DNA of 64,000 nt from Halalkalibaculum roseum (GTDB lineage: Bacteria; Bacteroidota; Rhodothermia; Balneolales; Balneolaceae). Both the position numbers and the translations under genes were made by a program. This document shows positions 25,482 to 34,168 of the stretch, piece by piece. The stretch spans positions 1 to 64,000 of the forward strand of contig NZ_JAALLT010000003.1 in assembly GCF_011059145.1 (NCBI RefSeq), given 5' to 3'. The notes under the pieces are model-generated. The model was not told the origin of the DNA, searched no databases, and was given only the letters and a program-made list of their open reading frames with translations. Position 1 is the first letter of the stretch, and each line of letters opens with the position of its first letter.

Positions 25482-26219
25482 ATGTCTAAAAAGATTAACG
25501 GTAAAGTAATACTGCTCTCTTGTATTTTCATTTTATCTATTCTCAATACACAAATTAAAACGGCATACGCACAAGACATTGGCATTGGTTTAAAAACCGG
25601 CCTGGATTTCAGTACTTTGCTCAATAATTTTCATTTTCAATCAGGAGATTTAAATTTAGATTTAAGTCCTAACATTACAACGGGTTATAATATTGGGTTG
25701 ATTTACCGCAATCGCATTCATTCAAACTTTAGATTACAAGCTGAACCTTCCTTTTTAGAAATCGGAGCTCAATTTGATGAAGCTTTCACATTGAGAGGAT
25801 TTGAATTTCAAACAAAGAGCGAAACAAAACTATCTTACCTACATCTACCTATAGTTTTAGAATTGACGACGACACCTCCGGATCTGCAAGAGTTTCCCAA
25901 ACCCTGGGAAGAGACAACTTACCATGCCACAATAGGATTCTACGGCAGCTATTTACTAGAAGCCAACTTTTCTGGAACGAATACCGGGACTCCACTAGGT
26001 GTTGATTTTGAAGAGAGTTTCTCTAACGATATCACTTCACAATTTAATGAAGTTGATACCGGAATTATATTTGGAGGGGGGCTCGAATATGGCTATCAAA
26101 ATAAGATTGGAATAGAAACCCGGTTGATGCTAGGTCTCATAAATTCGAATAATTCTGCTAATACAGAATTTAAACCGAATAATCTCTCAGTTTCAGTTGC
26201 TATATATTATTTGTTTTAA
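25482..26219 (+). CDS. Outer-membrane beta-barrel protein (PorT-like)
   Basis: A signal peptide (hydrophobic core about residues 10-23, cleavage after TAYA) precedes a mature protein of about 215 residues. It has alternating amphipathic strands such as IGIGLKTGLDFSTLLNNF, GYNIGLIYRN and FRLQAEPSFLEIGAQF. It ends in an aromatic residue (VSVAIYYLF), the outer-membrane assembly signal. This is the PorT-like/outer-membrane beta-barrel family common in Bacteroidota-type bacteria. No enzymatic motif is seen and the role is unknown. The start has a GCAGG ribosome-binding sequence about 9 nt upstream. Confidence 0.8.
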   Translation: MSKKINGKVILLSCIFILSILNTQIKTAYAQDIGIGLKTGLDFSTLLNNFHFQSGDLNLDLSPNITTGYNIGLIYRNRIHSNFRLQAEPSFLEIGAQFDEAFTLRGFEFQTKSETKLSYLHLPIVLELTTTPPDLQEFPKPWEETTYHATIGFYGSYLLEANFSGTNTGTPLGVDFEESFSNDITSQFNEVDTGIIFGGGLEYGYQNKIGIETRLMLGLINSNNSANTEFKPNNLSVSVAIYYLF

Positions 26220-26449
26220 AAAGATACTTAAATAAGGCTATACCACAGAGGTGCGCAGAGATATTTTATAGTTCCAAAGAGTTTAAAACACTACTATTAA
26301 ATCCCTTACTCCAATCTCTTTCCTTCCGTTATCCTTGCCTCAATAAAACCCTTTATTAATAAAAATTAATTATTTATTGGATTTGATAACTATTAAAATT
26401 GACTAATAGTTGGTCTAAATCAATTCTAAAATTACAGGGAGTTAAAATT

Positions 26450-27544
26450 ATGAAAAAGAATGGAGTGTTAGCATTTGCATCTTTATTTGTTGGTTTGTTG
26501 TTCGCATTCATATCTTGTGATCAAAGTACAAGTGATGAGTTTCAGGAGTCGTTTCAAAAAGTAAAACAAGTTACACCAATTCCAGGAGCTCAAAATGAAC
26601 GCATTAACCTACAACCCGGGGATAGTCAAGATAGTTTCTTTACAGTCACATTAGATGACGGAACTGTTAAGGAAGGCTGGTGTATTGAATGGAATGAAAG
26701 CTATGTTCAAGGAGAGCAAAATGGAGTAAAAATGTTCTCTACGAAAGGACAAGAAGCATGGAAAGAATTGAATTATTTTATGCACATTAAAGATAAGTTG
26801 AGAGCTCAAGATCCCGATCTTACTTTTCGTGAAATACAAGTTGTAATTTGGTCCTTAGTTGATAATCCAGAATTTGATGTTGATAATATTTCCGAATACA
26901 GTCACATTAATCCAAGAATTTATAATAATGGTGAAGTACTTTTTGATATTCAAAAAGTTAAAGATATAGTCAATCAGGTTGAAGCTCACTTTGTTAATTC
27001 AGCTAGTAAATTAGAAGCTGAATATTCCGGTACTACTATCATTGAAAATGATGGTCAGACTATTATGATGGCTGGTGAAACAGCTTTTGCTTACAACCCC
27101 AATTATTCAACTTGTTTTGATGAAGAGATAATTGCGAATACTACTTTCCCAAATTGGGGCTGGACGAATGGACCAATATCTGATGGTTTCGAAGACACTT
27201 TTGACATCTGGGCAGGGGCAGGCCAATGCGATCTGTCTAAAGGTACATTAGTTGGAGAATTGTTCGTTAGCTATTCTGGAGGTACTCTGACAGCTACGTA
27301 TAATATGACAGTGACATCACCTTATACTAATAAATTATATACAATGACTACGGCTCATTTATATGCGGGAGGTGATGCATATCCTACAAATGGTGGAGAA
27401 TATACAGTAGCTCCCGGGCAGTATACTGAGGTTCATGATCCTTTAAGCAACCTGACTACATATACTATTGAAATCAGTGGTTTAAGTGGTGCCATTTACT
27501 TCATTGCCCATGCCGATGTAGAAGGATTCGATCCTGATGCCTAG
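26450..27544 (+). CDS. Lipoprotein with thioester-domain-like Cys and Gln motifs
   Basis: The ATG at 26450 is chosen because a GGGAG site lies 10 nt upstream and the product then starts with a lipoprotein signal (MKKNGVLAFASL, then FAFISC with Cys23). The mature part contains EGWCIEWN (Cys78) and REIQVVIWSLVDNP (Gln130). In thioester domains of surface adhesins a Cys and the Gln of a Q-x-x-hydrophobic-W motif form an internal thioester bond. The rest, about 210-364, holds ETAFAYNPNYSTCF, FPNWGWTNGP, DIWAGAGQCDLSKG and ends SGAIYFIAHADVEG, a secreted module that I recognise only as a Bacteroidota-type pattern. The thioester assignment is inference. A strong terminator follows. Confidence 0.75.
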   Translation: MKKNGVLAFASLFVGLLFAFISCDQSTSDEFQESFQKVKQVTPIPGAQNERINLQPGDSQDSFFTVTLDDGTVKEGWCIEWNESYVQGEQNGVKMFSTKGQEAWKELNYFMHIKDKLRAQDPDLTFREIQVVIWSLVDNPEFDVDNISEYSHINPRIYNNGEVLFDIQKVKDIVNQVEAHFVNSASKLEAEYSGTTIIENDGQTIMMAGETAFAYNPNYSTCFDEEIIANTTFPNWGWTNGPISDGFEDTFDIWAGAGQCDLSKGTLVGELFVSYSGGTLTATYNMTVTSPYTNKLYTMTTAHLYAGGDAYPTNGGEYTVAPGQYTEVHDPLSNLTTYTIEISGLSGAIYFIAHADVEGFDPDA

Positions 27545-27572
27545 CATTTGCTCATAACAAACTATTAAATAT

Positions 27573-27611
27573 AAAAAAGGGATTCAAAGGCAACTTTGAA
27601 TCCCTTTTTTT
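27573..27611 (+). terminator. Rho-independent terminator of the lipoprotein gene
   Basis: A 13-nt perfect stem (AAGGGATTCAAAG / CTTTGAATCCCTT) with a GCAA loop is followed by a T run. With A residues in front it may also work on the minus strand. Confidence 0.92.
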
Positions 27612-27612
27612 A

Positions 27613-27719
27613 TGGAACACGGATTTTACGGACAATATTGATTGAAGTCGTATAAATATACCTTACACAAATAACCTTCAGCGTAAATCCGCAGTACCCG
27701 CGGCTTCCGCGTTCTATTA
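27613..27719 (-). repeat. Post-stop intergenic repeat element (rnc side)
   Basis: Read on the minus strand, the sequence begins at the rnc stop with TAGAACGCGG, continues through GGATTTACGCTGAAGG, and ends TCCGTAAAATCCGTGTTCC. The ends are imperfect inverted copies of one another. The same start and a TCGCTGAAGG stretch recur after the PBP gene at 41081. Confidence 0.6.
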
Positions 27720-28463
27720 ATCTTCCAGGCTTTGCATAGCGCTTTTGGCAGCGCGCTGTTCGGCTTCTTTTTTGCTCTTTCCTTTGCCCTGCCCCATCTC
27801 TTGGTTGTCGACGAGTACTTTTACTTCGAAGGTTTTATCATGACCCGGACCGTATTCCTTGATGACTTCATATCGAGGTATGGCCATCTGGTTAGCCTGG
27901 GCATATTCGAGGAGCAGGCTTTTATAGTTGTCGAGCGTTTCAGATAGGCTATCTATGTCTACATGTTTTTTGATGAGCTTTTTGACAAATCGGGAGGCTG
28001 ACTCGTAGCCGGAATCCAGGTAAATCGCACCGATGAGGGCCTCGAATACATCGGCCAGTACACTCTTGGAAAATTCAATGCCCTGCCCCCTGGCGCGGTC
28101 TCCGAGAACCAAGATTTCACTGAGCTTCAGGTGTCTGGCATAGTCCGCCAATGCATCCCCTTTCACGAGCTTGGCTCGTAGCTTGGTTAGGAAGCCTTCG
28201 TTTTCATCGGGATATTCATAATAGATGATCTCGGTAACAATTAGATCCAATACCGCATCACCAAGGAACTCCAAACGTTCATAGGAGTCAGTGGAAGAGA
28301 AACTGTCATCGGCCAAGATAGAACGGTGTCGAAGGGCTTTTATAAATAAAAAAGGATCATCGATTGGAGTATCGATCATCCTTTCAATTTGTTCTATCCG
28401 TTTTTGATGTTTGGAAGGAAGCTCAGAATGTTTGTTAAAATATGCCCTGAGTTTATCAAACAT
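27717..28463 (-). CDS. rnc: Ribonuclease III
   Basis: It cuts double-stranded RNA in rRNA processing and mRNA turnover. The catalytic signature ERLEFLGDAVLDL is at about 62-74, and a second acidic site DVFEALIGAIYLDSG follows. A double-stranded-RNA-binding domain occupies about 170-245 (NYKSLLLEYAQANQ to KKEAEQRAAKSAM). The length of 248 aa is normal. I prefer the ATG at 28463 over the TTG one codon upstream. The gene begins 8 nt after the fabF stop, a common order (acpP-fabF-rnc) in bacteria. Confidence 0.96.
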   Translation of the reverse strand: MFDKLRAYFNKHSELPSKHQKRIEQIERMIDTPIDDPFLFIKALRHRSILADDSFSSTDSYERLEFLGDAVLDLIVTEIIYYEYPDENEGFLTKLRAKLVKGDALADYARHLKLSEILVLGDRARGQGIEFSKSVLADVFEALIGAIYLDSGYESASRFVKKLIKKHVDIDSLSETLDNYKSLLLEYAQANQMAIPRYEVIKEYGPGHDKTFEVKVLVDNQEMGQGKGKSKKEAEQRAAKSAMQSLED

Positions 28464-28471
28464 CAATCGGA

Positions 28472-29716
28472 TTATGCTTCAAATTTCTTCATGATCAGGG
28501 CGGTATTGTGTCCTCCAAAGCCAAAAGCATTGTTCATGGCATAGTCGATATCACGAACTTCCGCTTCGTTTGGAGTATAGTTGAGATCACAATCGGGATC
28601 GGGATTCTCAAGATTGATCGTTGGAGGAACCATGCCGTGATAGATGGCAAGCAGTGTTGCCAACGATTCTATCGCTCCGGCTGCCCCGAGGGTGTGACCC
28701 GTCATCGACTTGGTGGAATTACAATTGATGTCATAGGCATAATCACCGAATACCTTCTTTATAGTATTGGTTTCAGCAATATCACCCAATGGTGTGGAAG
28801 TTCCATGCATATTGATGTGATCAATGTCTTCCGGCTTAATTCCCGCTGATTCAAATGCACGGTTCATTGCTAGGATCACTCCTTTTCCGTCCGGATCGGG
28901 AGCGGTAATATGGTGGGCATCAGCGGAGAAACCGTATCCGGAAATCTCACCGTATATTTGTGCACCACGATTTTTGGCATGTTCCAGTTCCTCAAGGAAG
29001 AAGATACCGGCACCCTCCCCTAATACAAATCCATCGCGTGTTTTATCAAAGGGACGCGAGGCCGTTTCGGGCGAATCGTTTCGGGTGGACATTGCTTTCA
29101 TAGAGTTAAATCCAGCCAAACCTATTTCTGAGACCGGAGCTTCAGATCCTCCTGTGATAGCCATATCACACTGCCCTTGTTGAATAGAGTCATAGGCCAA
29201 GCCTATGTTGTGTGAACCTGTTGCACAGGCAGATACCGCACAAAAATTTGGGCCTTTAAATCCCCATTTAATAGAAATTTGTCCGGCCACCATATCGGGT
29301 ATCATCTTTGGTATAAAGAACGGTGATACCCCGCGCGGTCCATCTTTATAAAGGGCTACAGACTGATCGTAAAAGGTAAGCATGCCACCGATTCCGGTTC
29401 CGACTATAACTCCTACACGGTCTTTATCAACCTTGTCCAAATTGATGCCGCTATCATTTAATGTTTCTTCGGCAGCAATCAGGGCATATTGACAAACTTT
29501 ATCCAGGCGACGAGCTTCCTTACGGTCAAAGTAATTCAGCTCATCGTAGTCTTCGATCTGGGCGGCAAATTTGGTCGGGTAGTCTGTGGTGTCGAAATGT
29601 TCTATAGGTTGGGCACCACTTTTACCTGAGACCAATCCGTTCCAGAAATCAGGTGCCGTTTTACCCACTGGGGTAATGGCACCTATCCCGGTTACTACTA
29701 CTCTACGTTTTGACAT
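28472..29716 (-). CDS. fabF: Beta-ketoacyl-ACP synthase II
   Basis: It elongates acyl chains by condensing malonyl-ACP with acyl-ACP in type II fatty-acid synthesis. The Cys-His-His triad is visible: Cys164 in VSACATGSHN, His304 in NMHGTSTPLGD and His341 in KSMTGHTLGAAG. The length of 414 aa is standard for FabF. It lies 33 nt downstream of acpP and 8 nt upstream of rnc on the same strand. The N-terminus MSKRRVVVTGIGAITPVG leaves no doubt about the start. Confidence 0.97.
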   Translation of the reverse strand: MSKRRVVVTGIGAITPVGKTAPDFWNGLVSGKSGAQPIEHFDTTDYPTKFAAQIEDYDELNYFDRKEARRLDKVCQYALIAAEETLNDSGINLDKVDKDRVGVIVGTGIGGMLTFYDQSVALYKDGPRGVSPFFIPKMIPDMVAGQISIKWGFKGPNFCAVSACATGSHNIGLAYDSIQQGQCDMAITGGSEAPVSEIGLAGFNSMKAMSTRNDSPETASRPFDKTRDGFVLGEGAGIFFLEELEHAKNRGAQIYGEISGYGFSADAHHITAPDPDGKGVILAMNRAFESAGIKPEDIDHINMHGTSTPLGDIAETNTIKKVFGDYAYDINCNSTKSMTGHTLGAAGAIESLATLLAIYHGMVPPTINLENPDPDCDLNYTPNEAEVRDIDYAMNNAFGFGGHNTALIMKKFEA

Positions 29717-29749
29717 GCTTGATTAATACTATGCTATCAAATGACGAAT

Positions 29750-29989
29750 TTAGGAAACCTTTCCTTTCAGATAATCTACGGCATTACCTACTGTGGCAAT
29801 GTTTTCGGCGTCTTCATCAGGGATACTGAGGTCGAATTCTTTTTCGAATTCCATGATCAGCTCAACGGTATCCAGTGAATCTGCACCGAGGTCGTTGGTG
29901 AAATTAGCTTCGTGAGTTACTTCAGATTCGTCAACTCCTAATTTGTCAACGATAATTGATTTTACTTTTGCTTCAACGTCTTGTGACAT
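29750..29989 (-). CDS. acpP: Acyl carrier protein
   Basis: This acidic 79-aa protein carries the growing fatty acid on a phosphopantetheine arm attached to Ser38 in the [17 protein letters not shown] motif. Sequence and length are those of primary-metabolism ACP. It is placed between fabG and fabF, as expected. A 257-nt spacer with a hairpin-rich repeat separates it from fabG, so acpP may have its own promoter or a processed transcript. This fits the high ACP level that cells need, though the promoter cannot be pinpointed. Confidence 0.97.
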   Translation of the reverse strand: MSQDVEAKVKSIIVDKLGVDESEVTHEANFTNDLGADSLDTVELIMEFEKEFDLSIPDEDAENIATVGNAVDYLKGKVS

Positions 29990-30101
29990 AATATTGTGTT
30001 ATCTTCGTTTTAGGTTAATTAATTAAGAAAAATGTTTTCCCTTGCTATAAATCAACATGGGCTGAAAATACAATATCTATTCGTAAAAATACACTTATTA
30101 A

Positions 30102-30243
30102 AGTTCGAAATCCGAATGCTCAAAATTCGAAACTATGTTAACTAAATCTACATAAATGATCGGGAGTGTTGCTGCCCCACAGCCGGCTCAGCAACTAACT
30201 AACAGCTGCTTTAGGATTTCGATCATTCGAGCATTGAAATTCA
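30102..30243. repeat. Nested-hairpin intergenic element between acpP and fabG
   Basis: Three nested inverted repeats are seen: AATGCTC (30115) with GAGCATT (30229), ATGATCG (30156) with CGATCAT (30220), and GTTGCTG (30168) with CAGCAAC (30189). The flanks carry short TTCGAA/ATCCGAA words. The arrangement resembles a MITE-like or REP-like intergenic element rather than a simple terminator, because no T run follows. Confidence 0.65.
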
Positions 30244-30246
30244 TCT

Positions 30247-30993
30247 CTACATCGCCATACCGCCATCGACTCTTAGAACTTCACCGGTAATATAACTGCT
30301 AGAATCTGAAGCTAGAAATACAACTGCCTCTGCCACTTCATCTGCTTCACCAGCTCTTCCAAGTGGGGTTTCTTCTCTTATTCCTTCGAGCACTTTCTCA
30401 TCCAATTCCCCGGTCATCTCTGTTAATATATAACCAGGTGCTACTACGTTGGATCTAATATTTCTAGAGGCCAATTCTTTAGCATAGGATTTTGTAAATC
30501 CAATAATACCGGCTTTAGATGCTGCATAGTTGCTTTGTCCTGCATTACCGCTGATGCCAACCACGGAACTGATATTGATAATTGATCCGCCCCGATTCCG
30601 CATCATCGGTTTGGCAACAGCTTTGCTATAATTAAAAATGCTTTTGAGATTCGTTTCAATAACCTCATCCCACTGCTCTTCGCTCATGCGCAGTATCAGG
30701 TTGTCTCTTGTTATTCCTGCATTATTTACCAGAATATCCAGTTTTCCCCAGTCTTCAGTGATCTCTTTAATGACATCTTCAGCTTTATCGAAATTAACTG
30801 CATCAGCCTGGAGCGCCTTGGCTTTACGCCCCATTCCTTCAATTTCCGACTTTACTTCTTCGGCAGCATCAACTGAACGAGCATAGGTGATGGCTACATC
30901 GGCACCATTTTCGGCAAGTTTGAGAGCAATGGCTTTACCAATCCCCCGACTTCCGCCGGTAACTAAAGCTGTTTTATTTTCTAAGGATATCAT
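30247..30993 (-). CDS. fabG: 3-oxoacyl-ACP reductase
   Basis: It reduces beta-ketoacyl-ACP with NADPH. This classical SDR has TGGSRGIG (12-19), NNAG (90-93), and the Ser143-Tyr156-Lys160 triad in ISSVVGISGNAGQSNYAASK. The length from the ATG at 30993 is 248 aa, the family norm. A GTG eight codons upstream (31017) would lengthen it with residues not usual in FabG, so I rejected it. It follows fabD by 71 nt and precedes acpP, in the order fabD-fabG-acpP-fabF. Confidence 0.96.
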   Translation of the reverse strand: MISLENKTALVTGGSRGIGKAIALKLAENGADVAITYARSVDAAEEVKSEIEGMGRKAKALQADAVNFDKAEDVIKEITEDWGKLDILVNNAGITRDNLILRMSEEQWDEVIETNLKSIFNYSKAVAKPMMRNRGGSIINISSVVGISGNAGQSNYAASKAGIIGFTKSYAKELASRNIRSNVVAPGYILTEMTGELDEKVLEGIREETPLGRAGEADEVAEAVVFLASDSSSYITGEVLRVDGGMAM

Positions 30994-31017
30994 ATTGTAA
31001 ACTTTATGACTAGCCAC

Positions 31018-31064
31018 TGACCTTCACAGATGATTCCATAAATCTGTGTACATCTGTGGCAAAA
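31018..31064 (-). repeat. Post-stop repeat, CCACAGATG type
   Basis: Directly after the fabD stop, on the minus strand, the spacer reads CCACAGATGTACACAGATT and then ATCATCTGTG, giving an imperfect hairpin. Similar text (ACCACAGAGGTGCGCAGAG) follows the beta-barrel gene at about 26240 and in weaker form (ACCACATAGATCCACA) the permease gene at about 45750. Confidence 0.5.
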
Positions 31065-31952
31065 TTATTCGTAACCTTCGGTTTCAACGTCTTTGAGTGT
31101 TCGTTTTACGAGACCTTGTAATACTTTTCCCGGGCCTACCTCAACAAAATGATCTGCCCCGTCGTCACTCATTTTTTGTAGGGTCTGTGTCCATCGCACC
31201 GGATTTAACAGTTGGTTCAACAGATTAGATCTGATCTCCTCCGGATCTGTTGTCGCCTCTGCCGTGTAGTTACTGTATATCGGACAATCAGGTTTTGTTA
31301 TAACAAGATTATCAAGCTCTTCCTTTAGTCCGTCATAAGCAGGTTGCATCAGAGATGAGTGGAAAGCACCACTTACAGGAAGGAGACGTGCCAAACGACA
31401 ACCGTTTTCTTTCGCAATTTCCACCGCTTTTTCAACTGCTTCTACATTCCCTGAGATAACAAGCTGACCGGGGCAGTTATAATTGGCAGCAATCACTTCC
31501 TTACCGGTTTCTTCAGAAGCCTGTTTGCAGAATTTTTCGACTTCTGCATCCTCCATCCCAATAATGGCAGCCATGGTACCGGGATTTTGAACACCGGCCT
31601 TTTGCATGAGTTCACCGCGACGTCGTACAATTTTGAGAGCAACCGGAAAATCCACAGCGCCACAAGCTACGAGTGCGGAAAACTCGCCTAAACTATGACC
31701 CGCAACCATATCCGGATCAGCATCAAGAGTGTTATATAAAGCAACCGAATGAAGAAAAATAGCAGGCTGAGTAAATTCTGTTTCTTTTAGGACTTCTTCC
31801 GGTCCTTCAAACATAATTTCTTTTAAATCGATGCCCAGGATATCGTCAGCTTGATCAACATATTCTTTAAATATGTCTGATTCCTGGTAATGAGACTTAC
31901 CCATTCCTACCGATTGTGATCCTTGTCCTGGAAAAAGATACGCTTTAGCCAT
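31065..31952 (-). CDS. fabD: Malonyl-CoA:ACP transacylase
   Basis: It loads malonate onto ACP. The nucleophile motif GHSLGE holds Ser87, with the partner His198 in SGAFHSSLM. FPGQGSQSVGMG at the N-terminus is the family start, and the 295-aa length is normal. It overlaps fabH by 8 nt and is followed by fabG after 71 nt, so the genes are probably one transcript. A hairpin-forming CCACAGATG-type repeat follows its stop codon. Confidence 0.97.
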   Translation of the reverse strand: MAKAYLFPGQGSQSVGMGKSHYQESDIFKEYVDQADDILGIDLKEIMFEGPEEVLKETEFTQPAIFLHSVALYNTLDADPDMVAGHSLGEFSALVACGAVDFPVALKIVRRRGELMQKAGVQNPGTMAAIIGMEDAEVEKFCKQASEETGKEVIAANYNCPGQLVISGNVEAVEKAVEIAKENGCRLARLLPVSGAFHSSLMQPAYDGLKEELDNLVITKPDCPIYSNYTAEATTDPEEIRSNLLNQLLNPVRWTQTLQKMSDDGADHFVEVGPGKVLQGLVKRTLKDVETEGYE

Positions 31953-32946
31953 TATTCAATCCCCATTTTACATATGTCGCGCCCCAGGTGTAGCCTCCGC
32001 CAAATGCAGCCAATACCAGGTTATCCCCGTGGCTTAATTGATCTTGCCATTCATATAAACAGAGCGGAATCGTTGCAGCGGTCGTATTGCCGTATTTATC
32101 AATATTTATCATCACCTTGTCACGGCTGACCCCCATCCGGTTGGCGGTCGCATCAATAATGCGCAAATTGGCCTGATGCGGAACCAGCCAGGCAACATCA
32201 TCTGCTGAAAGATTATTGCGTTCCATAATTTCCAGAGAGACATCGGCCATACCTACTGCTGCTTTCTTAAAAACCGTTCGACCGTCTTGAGTAACTACGT
32301 GTTGCTTATTCTTAACAGTCTCCTCACTTGCAGGATTCAAGCTTCCGCCCGCATGCTGATAGAGCGCGTTTTGCGTATCACCTTCGGTGTAGTTGATATA
32401 GTCAATGATACCGGTTTCATCATCCGATTCCTCCAGCAAAACTGCACCGGCAGCATCACCAAACAGAATGCAGGTGGTGCGATCGGTATAATCAACAATG
32501 GAGCTCATCTTATCGGATCCAATTACCAGTACTTTTTCTGCATTTCCGGCTTCTATAAAGTTAGCACCGGTAGTCAGAGCAAATAAAAAGCCGGAACAAG
32601 CAGCCGAAAGGTCAAATCCATATGCATTGGTGGCACCGATTTTCTCCTGAATCAAACAGGCTGTCGCCGGGAACATATAATCGGGTGTAACGGTGGCAAC
32701 GATGATGAGATCAATTTCTTCTGCCGTGATGCCTCGTTGTTCCAGCGCTTCTTTTGCAGCTTCTGCCCCCATAAAAGACGTAGCTTTATCCTTGTCTTTA
32801 AGTATCCGGCGTTCGCTAATTCCTGTTCTTGTTCTGATCCACTCATCGTTGGTTTCCACCATTTGCTCGAGATCTTCATTGGTCAAACGATGTTCGGGCA
32901 AATAGTGTCCAACTGCAGTTATCTTTGCACGCTTTTGTTCCGCCAT
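31945..32946 (-). CDS. fabH: Beta-ketoacyl-ACP synthase III
   Basis: It starts fatty-acid synthesis by condensing an acyl-CoA with malonyl-ACP. The active cysteine is Cys117 in DLSAACSGF. The His and Asn partners lie in LVPHQANLRIID and the NIDKYGNTTAATIPL block. The protein is 333 aa, standard for FabH. Its ATG lies 13 nt after the plsX stop, and its end overlaps the fabD start. The order plsX-fabH-fabD-fabG-acpP-fabF is the common bacterial fab cluster. Confidence 0.97.
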   Translation of the reverse strand: MAEQKRAKITAVGHYLPEHRLTNEDLEQMVETNDEWIRTRTGISERRILKDKDKATSFMGAEAAKEALEQRGITAEEIDLIIVATVTPDYMFPATACLIQEKIGATNAYGFDLSAACSGFLFALTTGANFIEAGNAEKVLVIGSDKMSSIVDYTDRTTCILFGDAAGAVLLEESDDETGIIDYINYTEGDTQNALYQHAGGSLNPASEETVKNKQHVVTQDGRTVFKKAAVGMADVSLEIMERNNLSADDVAWLVPHQANLRIIDATANRMGVSRDKVMINIDKYGNTTAATIPLCLYEWQDQLSHGDNLVLAAFGGGYTWGATYVKWGLNNG

Positions 32947-32959
32947 GTAATAATGTTAC

Positions 32960-33943
32960 TTATTTTAGAGAAGCAATAATTTTGTCGTTGACATTGTGTT
33001 CAACGCATTTAACGGCATTCAAGACCATGTTTTTCATTGCCTTCGGTGAGCTGCCACCATGTCCCACCAAACTTACGCCATTAACGCCGAGAAAAGGTAC
33101 GCCGCCAACATTCTCATAGTTGAATTGAGACAGTGATACCTTAAGGACTTTAACAACTTTTTCCGCTTCTTCTGAGCTTAATTCTAAGGTCTTAATGCCT
33201 TTGGCAATAAATTGTACCATATTTTCCGGAATGGATTCACCCAGCTTAAGAAGCAGATTCCCAACCAATCCATCACAAACAAATACATCTGCTTTTGCAG
33301 GAAGGATATCGCGTCCTTCTAAGTTGCCAACAAAATTGTCAAGATCACTTAAGAGATCGAAAGCCTCCTTTAGGTCATCCGTACCTTTTTCATCTTCTTC
33401 GCCCACGTTTAATAGGCCTACTTTTGGATTTTCAATTCCCATAACATGCTCTACGTATATAGACCCCATTTGAGCAAACTGGTAATACATTTCGGGGCGT
33501 ACTTCCAGATTAGCACCGGCATCCATAAGCAATCGAAAACCTTTTACGGTGGGATAGGTAGCGGCAATGGCCGGACGTAAAACTCCTTCCAATTTGCCTA
33601 ATAAAAAAGTAGATGCCGCAAGTAGAGCCCCGGTGTTCCCGGCACTGACAAACCCTTCGCATTTGCCGGCTTTCAACATCCCGAGTCCGACTACAATAGA
33701 AGAGTCTCGTTTTGTCTTGACAGCCTGGGCAGGCTGCTCATCCATTTCAATAACCTGGGGAGCATGCTTTACATGAATGCGCTGAGAATCATGTTCGTAT
33801 TTATCCAGCTCCCTTTTTACGGTTTCTTCCGGTCCAAGCAATATAATATTCAGATCCCTATGTTCTTTGGAAGCTTCAATTGCTCCTTTTACAGGGCTTT
33901 CCGGATAAAAATCACCCCCAACGGCATCAACTGCAATAATCAT
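32960..33943 (-). CDS. plsX: Phosphate acyltransferase
   Basis: It makes acyl-phosphate from acyl-ACP for phospholipid synthesis. The family landmarks IIAVDAVGGDFYPES at the start, GFVSAGNTGALLAAS near the middle and FVCDGLVGNLLLKLGE later are all present. The end GVNGVSLVGHGGSSPKAMKN is characteristic. The length of 327 aa fits PlsX. It is 21 nt downstream of rpmF and 13 nt upstream of fabH, a conserved rpmF-plsX-fabH arrangement that couples membrane lipid and ribosome supply. Confidence 0.97.
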   Translation of the reverse strand: MIIAVDAVGGDFYPESPVKGAIEASKEHRDLNIILLGPEETVKRELDKYEHDSQRIHVKHAPQVIEMDEQPAQAVKTKRDSSIVVGLGMLKAGKCEGFVSAGNTGALLAASTFLLGKLEGVLRPAIAATYPTVKGFRLLMDAGANLEVRPEMYYQFAQMGSIYVEHVMGIENPKVGLLNVGEEDEKGTDDLKEAFDLLSDLDNFVGNLEGRDILPAKADVFVCDGLVGNLLLKLGESIPENMVQFIAKGIKTLELSSEEAEKVVKVLKVSLSQFNYENVGGVPFLGVNGVSLVGHGGSSPKAMKNMVLNAVKCVEHNVNDKIIASLK

Positions 33944-33964
33944 GGAAAAAGAATTTGGCTAGAG

Positions 33965-34144
33965 TTATTTACTAACGCTTACTACCTGTCGGCCACGATA
34001 GTAACCGCACTCTGTACACACATGGTGATATCGGTGCAGGGCACCACAATTTGAACATTCTGCTAATGTTGGCTCTTCTAGACCATGATTAGCTCGGCGT
34101 TTATTTTTACGCGATTTAGATGTTTTACGTTTTGGATGTGCCAT
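33965..34144 (-). CDS. rpmF: 50S ribosomal protein L32
   Basis: I read this 59-aa protein directly from the minus strand. It starts MAHPKRKTSKSRKNKRRANH and then carries a zinc-ribbon pattern, with Cys30-x2-Cys33 (ECSNCGALH) and Cys43-x2-Cys46 (VCTECGYYRGR). Basic N-terminus, length and location between yceD and plsX are exactly those of bacterial L32. The four cysteines show the zinc-binding (C+) form rather than the zinc-free type. Confidence 0.97.
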   Translation of the reverse strand: MAHPKRKTSKSRKNKRRANHGLEEPTLAECSNCGALHRYHHVCTECGYYRGRQVVSVSK

Positions 34145-34168
34145 TTAAATAATTCGTAAATATTTCAG

